Assembly (NCBI GenBank): GCA_964517355.1
Contig: CAZFCK010000053.1
Location: 1 to 22,980 of the forward strand
Reading direction: 5' to 3'
Source: CAZFCK01 sp964517355
GTDB taxonomy: Bacteria; Desulfobacterota; Desulfovibrionia; Desulfovibrionales; Desulfovibrionaceae
Length of the DNA stretch: 22,980 nt
A program made the position numbers and the translations under genes. The notes under the pieces were generated by a model. The model made no database searches and was not told the origin of the DNA. It was given only the letters and a program-made list of their open reading frames with translations. How positions within the stretch are numbered: position 1 is the first letter of the stretch; each line of letters starts with the position of its first letter. Of this stretch, positions 22,768-22,980 are shown one piece after another.

Positions 22768-22795
22768 AGTACGTTGTCTTTGAAACAGGCATGCC
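22761..22795 (+). repeat. Short dispersed repeat, family D, copy 2
   Basis: Matches 9432-9466 at 28 of 35 positions. It begins inside the last codons of the small membrane protein gene and contains its TAG stop. Confidence 0.5.
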
Positions 22796-22850
22796 CGAGG
22801 ATGGAGCATGTTCACTTCGGGATAAGGTTGTTGAGGCCGTGTTTCAAAAT

Positions 22851-22957
22851 TAGCGCATTTTCGCCTTGAAACAAGGCTCTACCCTGAAACAATTTCCAAT
22901 TGTTCCAGGGAAATGCATAAGAGCATCTAGAGCATTTTAACTTTCAAATTGTCTAGA
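22851..22957 (+). repeat. Family A repeat, copy 5, with altered right arm
   Basis: The first two hairpins match copy 3 closely. The third arm is replaced by CTAGAGCATTTTAACTTTC...AATTGTCTAGA, which still ends in TCTAGA (22952-22957). It is directly preceded by a fragment of family C (about 22832-22850). The last 23 bases of the window hold no assignable feature. Confidence 0.65.
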
Positions 22958-22980
22958 AAAATGTTAGACTCGCCCCCATG

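Overview
The window is about 23 kb of a GC-rich, Gram-negative bacterial chromosome. A PglB/STT3 oligosaccharyltransferase, an FMN-dependent 2-hydroxy-acid dehydrogenase with a four-cysteine N-terminus, a YeiH-type transporter with a long insert, and long repeat-filled spacers together suggest a sulfate reducer of the Desulfovibrio group. That placement is inference: no rRNA or species marker is present. I see no tRNA, rRNA, CRISPR array or intact insertion sequence.

Layout. (1) 86-1452, minus strand: an overlapping pair, the PgeF/YfiH peptidoglycan-editing factor and 5-formyltetrahydrofolate cyclo-ligase. (2) 1566-7589, plus strand: a small metallophosphoesterase, then a tight glycan cluster of a GT4 glycosyltransferase, a 622-aa fusion of a WecA-like phosphoglycosyltransferase with a PglF/CapD-like N-terminal half, and a PglB-type oligosaccharyltransferase. 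(3) 7622-9354: a separate transcription unit with a good sigma70-like promoter, a long leader with a well-paired structured element, a secreted six-repeat protein rich in N-X-S/T sequons, and a strong terminator. (4) 10153-11736: a MurJ-family flippase lacking one of the conserved arginines. (5) 12113-15807: a soluble REC-REC-histidine kinase, a GspE/PilB ATPase and PgpA. (6) 16365-18101: a PAS-PAS-PAS-GGDEF diguanylate cyclase. (7) 18390-19406: the FMN-dependent 2-hydroxy-acid dehydrogenase. (8) 20618-22767: a YeiH-family transporter and a small one-TM protein.

Main idea. The glycosyltransferase, phosphoglycosyltransferase fusion, oligosaccharyltransferase, sequon-rich exported repeat protein and MurJ-like flippase could form a compact bacterial N-glycosylation system with its own acceptor protein. 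The genes and sequons are visible; their working together is inference.

The spacers form a second layer of interest. They hold several families of short, hairpin-rich, MITE-like repeats: about 109 bp with TCTAG-type ends, about 157 bp with CGACTTTC/GAAAGTCG ends, and about 196 bp with GGAAGC-type ends, plus smaller families. These repeatedly sit together, and two start on the stop codon of a gene.
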